NCBI GenBank assembly: GCA_021298875.1
Contig: JAJTHJ010000095.1
Span: forward strand, 1 to 19,529
Origin: Burkholderiales bacterium
GTDB lineage: Bacteria; Pseudomonadota; Gammaproteobacteria; Burkholderiales; Burkholderiaceae_F
Reading direction: 5' to 3'
DNA: 19,529 nucleotides
Shown here one piece after another: positions 7,627 through 15,238 of this stretch. Made by a program: the position numbers and the translations under genes. Positions within the stretch are counted from its first letter, which is position 1. Each line of letters opens with the position of its first letter. The notes beneath the pieces are model-generated. The model was not told the origin of the DNA. It ran no database searches and saw only the letters and a list, made by a program, of their open reading frames with translations.

Positions 7627-8175
7627 CTACCGACGGCAGTCCGCGGGTGCAAAATCTGCCGGCAGAGTCCCGGGATTCACGCCGACGAAGGCTATACCAC
7701 CGTTAGCCCCGGCTGCTAGGCACCTCCAGCGAATGGAATCTTGATTTGGTGCGAACGCCGCAGTTGCGACCGGCAGAGCTTCAGGGGTCGTATTCCCGTC
7801 AGCGCCTCCACCGGTAAACGGCACCAAAACCAGCGTCGCGGCGGCCGGGTTGCCGCCAGTAAGGTTATCCTGAAACGTAATCGTAACCGCACCAGATACA
7901 GCGTCGATCGCAATGTTGTTTACAAACCGAGACTCCGTAGGACTTGTGTAGCCTCGTGCATATCCATCTACGTTGTCCACAGCTGCTTGCCATATGTCAC
8001 CAACATTAGTCTTTGCCACAGACGCCAGACTCATCCCTTCCGTCACCCGAGTCCGCGTGATGTATGTTTGGTACTGAGGAATTGCGATTGCGGCCAAAAC
8101 GGCAATGATCGCCACGACGATCATCAGTTCCATCAGAGTGAAACCACGCTGCGCGCGGCGGATATAACGTTGCAT
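7627..8175 (-). CDS. pilA: Type IV pilin (PilA/PilE-like major or minor pilin)
   Basis: A 182-residue prepilin. The class III signal is MQRYIRRAQRG followed by FTLMELMIVVAIIAVLAAIAIPQYQTYITRTRV: cleavage by PilD after the Gly, Glu at +5 of the mature chain, and the N-terminal helix used for inner-membrane anchoring and filament packing. Two cysteines near the C-terminus (in WRCLAAG and PADCRR) would form the disulfide-bonded D-region. The globular part is Thr/Gly/Ala-rich, as in group IVa pilins. The start is ATG 8175, with GGAGAG about 6 bases upstream; upstream in-frame codons would spoil the leader. A candidate sigma-54 promoter lies at 8228-8243 and a terminator at 7529-7553, so it is probably a single-gene unit. 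Its position near sucCD and a TerC-type gene is like pilA in some Burkholderiales. Confidence 0.92.
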   Translation of the reverse strand: MQRYIRRAQRGFTLMELMIVVAIIAVLAAIAIPQYQTYITRTRVTEGMSLASVAKTNVGDIWQAAVDNVDGYARGYTSPTESRFVNNIAIDAVSGAVTITFQDNLTGGNPAAATLVLVPFTGGGADGNTTPEALPVATAAFAPNQDSIRWRCLAAGANGGIAFVGVNPGTLPADFAPADCRR

Positions 8176-8227
8176 CTGCACTCTCCATGAAAGCGCTCGG
8201 ACGATTCCGAGTCGTGGCGAACTCTGA

Positions 8228-8243
8228 ATCAAGCTTCGTGCCA
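8228..8243 (-). promoter_or_regulatory. Candidate sigma-54 (RpoN) promoter of the pilin gene
   Basis: Read on the minus strand: TGGCACG, four bases, TTGAT. The -24 half is a perfect match to TGGCACG. The -12 half has GA where GC is expected at the N10 spacing. The predicted transcript starts about 40 bases before ATG 8175. pilA genes are commonly driven by RpoN with PilR, which supports the call. Confidence 0.5.
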
Positions 8244-8680
8244 GAGGCTATACCGTGAATCTTGTCAGGTTTGCGCAAGCGCGGGCTTCGCTCCAAGCAT
8301 CTTTGCCAACCAAGTCTTTGATTCGTCAACAGCAGACTCCGTCTTCGACGGTGGCTGCGCCGCCTGAAGCAGCCACGCTACTCGCTACAACATGGCGGAC
8401 GTTACGCGTGCGACAAAAAACGTCAGCGGCCTGCCGCGTTTGGGCAGCTATTCTCTCCAGAGGCACCGGAACGGGCGTGTCGTCCAGATCGACGCATGCA
8501 CCAAGCAGCACCAACCACCAGTGCTGGATTCCCGCTTCCGCGGGAATGACATGCCTCGACTGTACGTACGACCAGGGAGCGGAAACGACGTGCCATTGGT
8601 TGGCGATGGAAGCCAACGCAGAAAAGTCGGTTGCCCCGCCTGCCCGCCGGTCTCCCGCCATCCGGCCCCGCCACCGCAGA
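8244..8680. other. Intergenic region between the PP2C gene and the pilin promoter
   Basis: No gene is supported on either strand. It contains a perfect 8-bp inverted repeat, GTGGCTGC (8351-8358) / GCAGCCAC (8369-8376), with a 10-base loop, and one REP-like unit at 8524-8550. The inverted repeat has no T run on either side, so it is not an obvious terminator. The region may hold upstream activator sites for the pilin promoter, but I cannot point to one. Confidence 0.5.
8524..8550 (-). repeat. Dispersed palindromic repeat (REP-like), single copy
   Basis: ATTCCCGC (8528-8535) and GCGGGAAT (8540-8547) form a perfect 8-bp stem. CTGG on the left and GAC on the right give it the opposite orientation to the copy at 5876. 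Confidence 0.8.
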
Positions 8681-9439
8681 TCACTCGCCCGCCACGCCAA
8701 CCCGGCAAAGCACCACGGTCTCGTTATCGCGCCCGCCACCTTCGTTGGCGAGTGCGATCAGGCGGTCGGCGACTTCGTCCAGCGGGTGCCCGGCCGCAGC
8801 GAGTTCGCTCGCCAGTTGCTCGGCGGAGACGGACTCGATGGCGCCGTCGGTGCACAGCATCAGCAGATCGCCGGCGCACAGGTCGAGGCTGCGGATCTCG
8901 GGTTCGACGGCGGCCTCTACGCCCAGCGCGCGGGTGACGAGGTTCTTGGCCGGCATCTGGCGGGCTTCCTGCTCGGTCAGCATGCCGGCGTCGAGCAGTT
9001 CCTGCGAAAAGGAGTGGTCGCGGGTCAGTTGCTCCAACTCGCCGTCGCGCAGGCGATACAAGCGAGAGTCGCCGGCGTGTGCGACCCAAAGCCGGTCGCC
9101 GACGATCCAGGCGACGACGATGGTGGTGGCCATGCCCTCGAAGGCGCTGCTGCTGGTGGACGCCTTGTGAATGTCGCGGTTGACGCGTTCGAGGTGCTCG
9201 CGCAGCGTCTGCTCGGGGTCGAAAGACTCACCGGCGGCGGCGCGGGCAGCGACGAGGTCGGTCAGCAGCGAGCTGACGGCGAGCGTGCTGGCCACCTCAC
9301 CGGCGTTGTAGCCGCCGAGGCCGTCGGCGACGATCAGCAGGCCATCGTCGGGATCGACGCCAAAGGCGTCCTCATTGAGCTGACGCACACGGCCGGGGTC
9401 GCTGCGGGCGGCGATGTCGAGCGGGAAGATCGATCCCAT
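8681..9439 (-). CDS. PP2C-family serine/threonine protein phosphatase
   Basis: A 252-residue cytoplasmic phosphatase of the PPM/PP2C family (Stp/PrpC type), which removes phosphate from Ser/Thr with two or three Mn2+/Mg2+ ions. All core motifs are present in order: RQLNEDA (Asp24), VADGLGGYNAGE (Asp39-Gly40), TTIVVAWIVGDRLWVAHAGDSRLYR, QLTRDHS, CTDG, and GGRDNETVV near the end. There is no membrane segment or extra domain. ATG 9439 is preceded by GGGGAG. It overlaps the terC stop codon by one base (TGATG), so translation is probably coupled. No partner Ser/Thr kinase is in the window. The pilin and TerC-type genes flank it where in some relatives they would be neighbours, so it may be an insertion into that arrangement. 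Confidence 0.9.
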   Translation of the reverse strand: MGSIFPLDIAARSDPGRVRQLNEDAFGVDPDDGLLIVADGLGGYNAGEVASTLAVSSLLTDLVAARAAAGESFDPEQTLREHLERVNRDIHKASTSSSAFEGMATTIVVAWIVGDRLWVAHAGDSRLYRLRDGELEQLTRDHSFSQELLDAGMLTEQEARQMPAKNLVTRALGVEAAVEPEIRSLDLCAGDLLMLCTDGAIESVSAEQLASELAAAGHPLDEVADRLIALANEGGGRDNETVVLCRVGVAGE

Positions 9440-10155
9440 CAGGCACTCCCCGCAGCGCGGGCACGGCGCCGCTCCAGCAGTTTGGCGACTACCACGACGA
9501 ACAGCGCCCCGGCCGCACTGGCGGCGTAGCCGACCACATCGGCGTCGTCCAAGAGCGGGGCAACGAGGGTATCGCCGACGATCAACCCGCCGGCAATCCA
9601 GCCAAGCAGTGCACCGCCGGCCAGGATGATGAGGGGGAAGCGATCCAGCAGCTTCAAAACGATCTGGCTGCCGAAGACGATGAAGGGCACGCTCACCAGC
9701 AGGCCAAAGACGATCAGCCCGACCTGATGACCGGGGTCGGCCTGCTCGGCGACTCCGGCAATGGCAATCACGTTGTCCACGGACATGACGAGGTCGGCAA
9801 CGATGATGGTCTTGATCGCCGCCCACAGCTTGATGCTGGCGGCGACGTCGCCATGACCGTCTTCGGGTGGCGGGGCGATCAGCTTGACGCCAATCCACAG
9901 CAACAAAAGCCCACCCACCAGCTTGAGCAGCGGCAGCTTGAGCAACGCCACGGCAAAAAGAATCAGCACCACGCGCAGGGCGATGGCGCCAGCCGCACCC
10001 CAGATGATGCCGAGCCGCCGCTGCTTTGCCGGGAGGCCGCGGCAAGCCAGCGCGATCACGACGGCATTGTCGCCCCCGAGCAGGATGTCGATCAGGATGA
10101 TCTGGGCGATCGCGCCCCAGTCGAGCGTGCCGAACCACTGTAGTGCGGCGTCCAT
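9439..10155 (-). CDS. TerC family integral membrane protein (YjbE-like, probable metal exporter)
   Basis: A 238-residue inner-membrane protein with about seven hydrophobic segments. The TerC signature acidic motifs are LLGGDNAVVIAL (Asp29) and VMSVDNVIAIAG (Asp127), arranged as two inverted repeats. Family members such as MeeF/MeeY of Bacillus and Alx of E. coli act in manganese export, and this YjbE-like subgroup is assumed to do something similar. ATG 10155 has a strong GGAGG 6 bases upstream. It is downstream of sucD with 109 bases between, which contain a repeat pair, and its stop overlaps the PP2C start. I looked for a yybP-ykoY manganese riboswitch upstream and saw none. Confidence 0.85.
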   Translation of the reverse strand: MDAALQWFGTLDWGAIAQIILIDILLGGDNAVVIALACRGLPAKQRRLGIIWGAAGAIALRVVLILFAVALLKLPLLKLVGGLLLLWIGVKLIAPPPEDGHGDVAASIKLWAAIKTIIVADLVMSVDNVIAIAGVAEQADPGHQVGLIVFGLLVSVPFIVFGSQIVLKLLDRFPLIILAGGALLGWIAGGLIVGDTLVAPLLDDADVVGYAASAAGALFVVVVAKLLERRRARAAGSA

Positions 10156-10169
10156 GTGTCTCCTCCGGT

Positions 10170-10238
10170 CTCGTGCCCGTGGAAGCGGGCATCCGGGTCG
10201 CCGCGCTATCCGGGTTCCCGCTTTCGCGGGAACGACAC
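10170..10238. repeat. Inverted pair of REP-like units (REPIN-like)
   Basis: Unit 1 has TGCCCG (10174-10179) and CGGGCA (10186-10191). Unit 2, in the opposite orientation, has GTTCCCGC (10214-10221) and GCGGGAAC (10226-10233). Both carry CCGG on their inner sides, so the pair forms a long imperfect palindrome. It lies between sucD and terC and may act as a transcript-stabilising or terminating structure. Confidence 0.75.
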
Positions 10239-10264
10239 CCGTGGACGCGGCGTCTCGTTCCTCT

Positions 10265-11146
10265 CTACAACACGCTCTTCAACAACTGCCCGATCTCCGA
10301 CGGATTCTTGGTGGTCTTGATGCCGCAGGCTTCCAGCACGGCGAGCTTTTCCTGCGCGGTGCCCTTGCCGCCGGAGATGATCGCCCCGGCGTGGCCCATC
10401 CGCTTGCCGGCCGGTGCGGTCACACCGGCGATGAAGCCCACCACCGGTTTGCGCATGTGCTCCTTGGCCCAGAGCGCGGCGGCTTCTTCGTCGCCGCCGC
10501 CGATTTCGCCGATCATCACCACGGCATCGGTCTCGGGGTCGTCGTTGAAGAGCTTGAGCACGTCGATGTGCTTGAGCCCATTGACCGGGTCGCCGCCGAT
10601 GCCCACCGCGCTCGACTGCCCGAGGCCGAGTTCGGTCAACTGCCCCACCGCTTCATACGTCAGCGTGCCGGAGCGGGAGACCACGCCGATGCGGCCCTTG
10701 CGGTGGATGTGGCCGGGCATGATGCCGATCTTGATCTCTTCCGGCGTGATCGTGCCGGGGCAGTTGGGGCCGAGCAGCAGGGTCTTGCGCCCTTCGCGGC
10801 GCATGCGGTCGCGTACTTCGATCATGTCGCGCACGGGGATGCCCTCGGTGATGCAGATGACGAGATCGAGGTCGGCTTCGACCGCTTCCCAGATGGCGGC
10901 GGCCGCGCCCGGCGGCGGCACGTAGATCACGGACGCGTTCACGCCCGCCTTGTCGCGCGCCTCGCGCACGCTGGCGTAGATCGGGATACCTTCGAAGTCC
11001 TCGCCGGCTTTTTTTGGATTGACGCCGGCGACGAAACAGTTACGCCCGTTGGCATAGTCGCGGCAGGCGCGCGTGTGGAACTGCCCGGTCTTGCCGGTGA
11101 TGCCCTGCGTGACCACGCGGGTGTTTTTGTCGATCAGGATGCTCAT
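10265..11146 (-). CDS. sucD: Succinate--CoA ligase, ADP-forming, alpha subunit
   Basis: A 293-residue alpha subunit of succinyl-CoA synthetase, which with SucC converts succinyl-CoA to succinate in the TCA cycle with substrate-level phosphorylation. Visible are the CoA-binding Rossmann part (TRVVTQGITGKTGQFHT, then YVPPPGAAAAI), the ITEGIPVRDM loop, LLGPNCPGTITP, and the phosphohistidine region MGHAGAIISGGKGTA with the active-site His near residue 252. The length is normal and the ends match the family. The ribosome site before ATG 11146 is weak. sucD normally follows sucC almost directly; here 518 bases with a nuclease gene and repeats lie between, so its expression may depend on read-through. 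Confidence 0.97.
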   Translation of the reverse strand: MSILIDKNTRVVTQGITGKTGQFHTRACRDYANGRNCFVAGVNPKKAGEDFEGIPIYASVREARDKAGVNASVIYVPPPGAAAAIWEAVEADLDLVICITEGIPVRDMIEVRDRMRREGRKTLLLGPNCPGTITPEEIKIGIMPGHIHRKGRIGVVSRSGTLTYEAVGQLTELGLGQSSAVGIGGDPVNGLKHIDVLKLFNDDPETDAVVMIGEIGGGDEEAAALWAKEHMRKPVVGFIAGVTAPAGKRMGHAGAIISGGKGTAQEKLAVLEACGIKTTKNPSEIGQLLKSVL

Positions 11147-11180
11147 GCTGTATTCGCCCTTGCCGTGCTGCCGTTCTTCC

Positions 11181-11209
11181 GTCGCCCCGGCGAAGGCCGG
11201 GGCTCAGTG
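11181..11209 (+). repeat. REP-like unit on the sucD side of the GIY-YIG gene
   Basis: The core GCCCCGGC-GAAG-GCCGGGGC is a perfect 8-bp stem (11184-11203), followed by TCAGTG. It has the same sequence as the unit at 11576-11604 but in opposite orientation, differing only at a few outer bases. Confidence 0.85.
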
Positions 11210-11213
11210 TCTT

Positions 11214-11513
11214 TCACGGCTCTAAGTGTTGAGACAAATCGTTCCAGTAAGGATTGCTCTCTTCGATCAAGCGCAGCTTCCACGCGCGCTTCCATTCCTT
11301 GATCCGCTTTTCGCGGGCGATAGCACTTTCTGCCGACGGGTGTAGCTCGTACCAAACAAGCTGCTTGATGTCGTACTTGCGCGTGAACCCCTCGACAAAC
11401 CCTTCCTTGTGTTGCCACACCCGCTTGGCGAGGCCGGAAGTCACGCCGACATACAACGTGCCGTTACGACCGCTTGCAAGAATGTAGACGGCGAACCGTT
11501 TCTCGTCGTTCAT
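11214..11513 (-). CDS. Small GIY-YIG nuclease-domain protein
   Basis: A 99-residue single-domain GIY-YIG protein. The usual GIY and YIG appear as VYI (residues 9-11) and YVG (21-23), with the catalytic-type Arg31 in LAKRVWQH, His35, and the metal-binding Glu68 in AIAREKRIKEWKR, so the active site looks complete. It belongs to the short stand-alone group (HKEG, FTRKYDIKQLVWYE) found widely in proteobacteria, whose biological role is not known to me. ATG 11513 is a plausible start, with no strong ribosome site. It sits between sucC and sucD on the same strand, with REP-like units just beyond both ends (11181-11209; 11530-11604). This suggests insertion of a small nuclease-repeat cassette. Confidence 0.88.
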   Translation of the reverse strand: MNDEKRFAVYILASGRNGTLYVGVTSGLAKRVWQHKEGFVEGFTRKYDIKQLVWYELHPSAESAIAREKRIKEWKRAWKLRLIEESNPYWNDLSQHLEP

Positions 11514-11529
11514 TTCGAATCGAATGTAC

Positions 11530-11604
11530 GTTGCCCCGGCACAAGCTGGGGCCCAGTGCCATTCCGGTCGAAAGTCGCTGGGCCCCGGCCTTCGCCGGGG
11601 CGAC
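11530..11604. repeat. Inverted pair of REP-like units on the sucC side of the GIY-YIG gene
   Basis: Unit at 11530-11558 (GCCCCGGC ... GCTGGGGCCCAG) and its inverted partner at 11576-11604 (CTGGGCCCCGGC ... GCCGGGGCGAC) match at about 23 of 29 bases. Together they form a long hairpin with a 17-base centre. The second unit is the near-exact inverted copy of 11181-11209. Confidence 0.85.
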
Positions 11605-11664
11605 AGTGCCTATAGCGCGCGTGCCCTCCTCATCGAATGACCACCCTACCCGCGGCGGCAACCG

Positions 11665-12837
11665 TTACTGCCGCCCGCCCTTCGCCGCCGCCACCACGCG
11701 CTGCGCCGCTTCGGCCATGGTGTTGGCGGCGATGATCGGAAGGCCCGAGTCGGCCAGGATTTTCTTGCCGAGGTCTTCGTTGGTGCCTTTCATCCGCACC
11801 ACCAGCGGCACCTTCAAGCTCACCGCGCGCGAGGCGGCGATCAGGCCCTCGGCGAGGGTGTCGCAGCGCATGATGCCGCCAAAGATGTTGACGAGGATCG
11901 CCGCCAGCTTGGGGCTGCGCAGCATGATCTTGAAGGCTTCGGTCACTTTCTCTGTGGTAGCGCCGCCGCCCACGTCGAGAAAGTTGGCCGGCTCGCCGCC
12001 AAAGAGCTTGATCGTGTCCATCGTCGCCATCGCGAGCCCCGCGCCGTTGACGAGACAGCCGATGTTGCCGTCCAGCTGGATGTACGACAGATCGAACTTG
12101 CTCGCCTCAACCTCGGCGGGGTCTTCCTCGTCCAGGTCGCGCAGCGCCACGATCTCCGGATGGCGGTAAAGCGCGTTGGAGTCGAAGTTCATTTTCGCGT
12201 CCAGCGCAATGACGCGACCATCGCCGGTCAGGATGAGAGGATTGATCTCGGCCAGCGAGGCATCGGTTTCCCAGAACGCCTTGTACAGCCCCTGCAACGC
12301 TACGCGCGCCGCCGGAGCGGAAGCGGCGGGCACGCCGATCTTGGCGGCCAGATCGTCGGCCTCGGCGTTGGTCAGGCCACGCGTCGGATCGACGAACACC
12401 TTGTGGATCTTCTCCGGCGTGTGCGCGGCGACTTCCTCGATGTCCATGCCCCCTTCGCTGGAGGCCATCACACACACGCGTTGCGTGCCGCGGTCGACGA
12501 CGATGCCAACGTAGAGCTCTTTCTTGATGTCGGCGCCCTCTTCGATCAGCAGCCGCCGCACCATTTGCCCGGCGGGGCCGGTCTGATGGGTGACCAGTTG
12601 CATGCCGAGGATGTTGCGGGCGTGCGTGCGCACGTCGTCGTGCGAGCGGGCGAGCTTGACTCCACCGCCCTTGCCGCGACCACCGGCGTGAATCTGCGCC
12701 TTGACGACCCACACGGGGCCACCGAGCTCGCGCGCGGCGGCCAGCGCCTCATCGACGTAGAAGCAAGGGATGCCGCGCGGCACCGGTACGCCGTACTTGC
12801 GCAAAATGTCCTTGCCTTGGTACTCATGGATTTTCAT
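11665..12837 (-). CDS. sucC: Succinate--CoA ligase, ADP-forming, beta subunit
   Basis: A 390-residue beta subunit of succinyl-CoA synthetase, binding nucleotide and succinate and pairing with SucD. It starts with the family's MKIHEYQGKDILRKYGVPVPRG. The ATP-grasp part has VVKAQIHAGGRGKGGGVK and LAEINPLIL, followed by ALDAKMNFDSNALYRH, the flavodoxin-like C-terminal domain with NFLDVGGGA, and VNIFGGIMRCD. The length is typical. ATG 12837 has GGAG 9 bases upstream. The DUF2889 gene ends 6 bases upstream, so these two are surely one transcript. Downstream, the link to sucD is interrupted by the GIY-YIG cassette. Confidence 0.97.
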   Translation of the reverse strand: MKIHEYQGKDILRKYGVPVPRGIPCFYVDEALAAARELGGPVWVVKAQIHAGGRGKGGGVKLARSHDDVRTHARNILGMQLVTHQTGPAGQMVRRLLIEEGADIKKELYVGIVVDRGTQRVCVMASSEGGMDIEEVAAHTPEKIHKVFVDPTRGLTNAEADDLAAKIGVPAASAPAARVALQGLYKAFWETDASLAEINPLILTGDGRVIALDAKMNFDSNALYRHPEIVALRDLDEEDPAEVEASKFDLSYIQLDGNIGCLVNGAGLAMATMDTIKLFGGEPANFLDVGGGATTEKVTEAFKIMLRSPKLAAILVNIFGGIMRCDTLAEGLIAASRAVSLKVPLVVRMKGTNEDLGKKILADSGLPIIAANTMAEAAQRVVAAAKGGRQ

Positions 12838-12843
12838 CGGGAC

Positions 12844-13437
12844 TCACTCCGAAGTGCGGATGTCGGCCGGCGCCGTGTTGTGCCAACGCGGGTAGAAGCG
12901 CGCGACCGCCGGCCCGTCGGTACGCAGCGCGTGGCAGCGGTCGAGCTGGAAAGGCTTTTTCTCTTGCACGGCCGGTCCGCCCGCGTCGCCGCCCTGTGAC
13001 TGGTCGCGCGTTTTGAATACTTCGCCGGCAAACCCCTGGATGGCGACAGTGGGCAGCACGGTGGCAAGCTCGGTCAGGTGCGTGCAGCCGCGCACGCCGC
13101 CCAGCCGCTCGCGCACGTGGCGGCGAAAGTCCTGGCTGAGGTTCAGCCCGATGAGCTTGCGGTAATCCGGGCCGATCGGGTCGCAGTAGCCGGGATAAGG
13201 CACCCAGGGCGAGTCGGCCGCCGCATCAACGATGGTCAGGTGCGTGTCGATGGTGATGCGCAACCGCATTTCGTGCACCGGATCGCCAGCCCTGCGCAAA
13301 CCGGCAGCGAGGGGAAAGTCGCGCGACTTGGTGTCCACCAAGAGCGCCTCCAGGTCCCATAAGCCATCGTCGCGCGCGTAGGCGTCCACGCGGATCGAGC
13401 GGGTGTGGACGTGGCGGCGCGGCGTGGGCAAGGACAT
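12844..13437 (-). CDS. DUF2889 domain-containing protein
   Basis: A 197-residue protein matching DUF2889 along its length: HTRSIRVDAYARDDGLWDLEALLVDTK near the N-terminus, GDPVHEMRLRITID, PYPGYC, and the strongly conserved GGVRGCTHLTELATVLPT in the middle. The biochemical function is unknown. The conserved Cys/His residues (CTH) might bind a metal, but that is inference. There is no signal peptide or membrane segment. The ATG at 13437 is chosen over the TTG directly before it; the ribosome site is weak. It lies 6 bases upstream of sucC and just after the recX terminator. Confidence 0.85.
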   Translation of the reverse strand: MSLPTPRRHVHTRSIRVDAYARDDGLWDLEALLVDTKSRDFPLAAGLRRAGDPVHEMRLRITIDTHLTIVDAAADSPWVPYPGYCDPIGPDYRKLIGLNLSQDFRRHVRERLGGVRGCTHLTELATVLPTVAIQGFAGEVFKTRDQSQGGDAGGPAVQEKKPFQLDRCHALRTDGPAVARFYPRWHNTAPADIRTSE

Positions 13438-13462
13438 CAAAAGCGGCTACCCGCAGCAGGCG

Positions 13463-13491
13463 AAAAAACGCCGGGCAGAGGCTCGCCCGGC
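13463..13491 (-). terminator. Rho-independent terminator after recX
   Basis: On the minus strand, GCCGGGC and GCCCGGC form a 7-bp stem with an 8-base loop, followed by G and TTTTTT (13463-13468). It separates the recA-recX unit from the DUF2889-sucC unit, whose start codon is only 26 bases further on, so the promoter of that unit must overlap or precede the terminator. Confidence 0.85.
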
Positions 13492-13544
13492 ACGCGGGGA
13501 TGTTATCACCGCGGGCGCAGCACGACGGCGCGCCGACCCGCGGA

Positions 13545-13566
13545 GTCATCCCCGCGCAAGCGAGAA
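13545..13566 (+). repeat. Degenerate REP-like unit
   Basis: GTCATCCCCGCGCAAGCGAGAA matches the left arm and loop of the dispersed repeat, but its right arm has decayed (GCGAGAA instead of GCGGGGA). It lies just after the recX stop codon. Confidence 0.5.
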
Positions 13567-13578
13567 CGTCGCCTGCGC

Positions 13579-14028
13579 CTACTCCTCGTCTCCGCCGACC
13601 ACCTTATGCACCACCTCGGCGGCAAAGCCGCGACCCGCGAGAAAGCGCATTTGCCGGGCTCGCTCGGCGGTGCTGGCAGGCGCACTGCCGAATTTCTTGC
13701 GCCACACGGCCCGCGCGCGGTCGAGCTCGCTGCCGGCGAGCGCGGCGGTCGCCGATCGCAGCAGGTCGCCCGCGATGCCTTTGTCCTTTAGCTCGTGGCG
13801 GATGCGAGCGGCGCCAAAGCGCCCGCTTCGCCGATGCACGAGCGCCTCGGCGAAGCGGGACTCCGAGAGCAGCCCTTTGCTGGCAAGCGCATCGAGCGTG
13901 CGCTCAACTTCGTCCGAATCTTTCGCATGCGGCGCCAGCCGCTGCGCCAACTCGGCGCGGCTGTGCTCGCGCCGAGCTTGCAACGCCAGTGCGCGCGCCA
14001 GCAGGGAAGGACTCCGGCGCGCGCTCAA
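13579..14028 (-). CDS. recX: Regulatory protein RecX
   Basis: A 149-residue RecX, the small helical inhibitor that binds RecA filaments and limits strand exchange. It has the tandem three-helix repeats, with the characteristic ARALALQARREHSRAELAQRL, LDALASKGLLSESRFAEALVHRR and IRHELKDKGI. The length is normal. No ATG is available; TTG at 14028 is the first possible start, 6 bases after the recA stop and in the same reading frame, with no clear ribosome site. It is presumably made by translational coupling or low-level read-through. The terminator at 13463-13491 follows. Confidence 0.92.
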   Translation of the reverse strand: MSARRSPSLLARALALQARREHSRAELAQRLAPHAKDSDEVERTLDALASKGLLSESRFAEALVHRRSGRFGAARIRHELKDKGIAGDLLRSATAALAGSELDRARAVWRKKFGSAPASTAERARQMRFLAGRGFAAEVVHKVVGGDEE

Positions 14029-14034
14029 GGCCGC

Positions 14035-15081
<1,047 letters not shown>

Positions 15082-15106
15082 CGTCGTTTTCCTCTCAATC
15101 AGTGGT

Positions 15107-15126
15107 TACTGAACAAAATTACAGTA
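15107..15126. promoter_or_regulatory. LexA (SOS) box 1, over the recA -10
   Basis: TACTGAACAAAATTACAGTA: CTG-N10-CAG with both outer TA dinucleotides of the gamma/betaproteobacterial consensus TACTG-N10-CAGTA. It overlaps the -10 and the predicted start point. Confidence 0.85.
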
Positions 15127-15146
15127 CATACTGTATGCATGTTCAG
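15118..15146 (-). promoter_or_regulatory. recA promoter
   Basis: On the minus strand, CTGAAC (15141-15146) and TGTAAT (15118-15123) are separated by 17 bases; the -10 matches 5 of 6. Transcription would start near 15111. Both elements lie inside LexA boxes. Confidence 0.6.
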
Positions 15147-15148
15147 TA
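15129..15148. promoter_or_regulatory. LexA (SOS) box 2, over the recA -35
   Basis: TACTGTATGCATGTTCAGTA: CTG-N10-CAG with both outer TA dinucleotides and a more typical alternating centre. It starts 22 bp from box 1, about two helical turns, and overlaps the -35. Confidence 0.9.
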
Positions 15149-15238
15149 TCGGCGTCAAGTGGCGCCGCTGCGCGCGTAGACTGATCTTCAGGGAGAACAG
15201 GCGGCGTGAAAACCCCAGCCGCGGAATAAGGATACCCG

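Noticed and set aside
8326..8739. 137-codon minus-strand frame in the pilin-PP2C gap
   Set aside because: Part of it (IPAEAGIQ) is only the translation of the palindromic repeat, and the rest has no domain or ribosome site.
10156..10264. yybP-ykoY manganese riboswitch upstream of terC
   Set aside because: The gap is filled by an inverted pair of palindromic repeats; no riboswitch core could be seen.
5876..11604. Palindromic repeats as a CRISPR array
   Set aside because: Copies are widely and irregularly spaced, occur in both orientations, and have no spacers or cas genes nearby.
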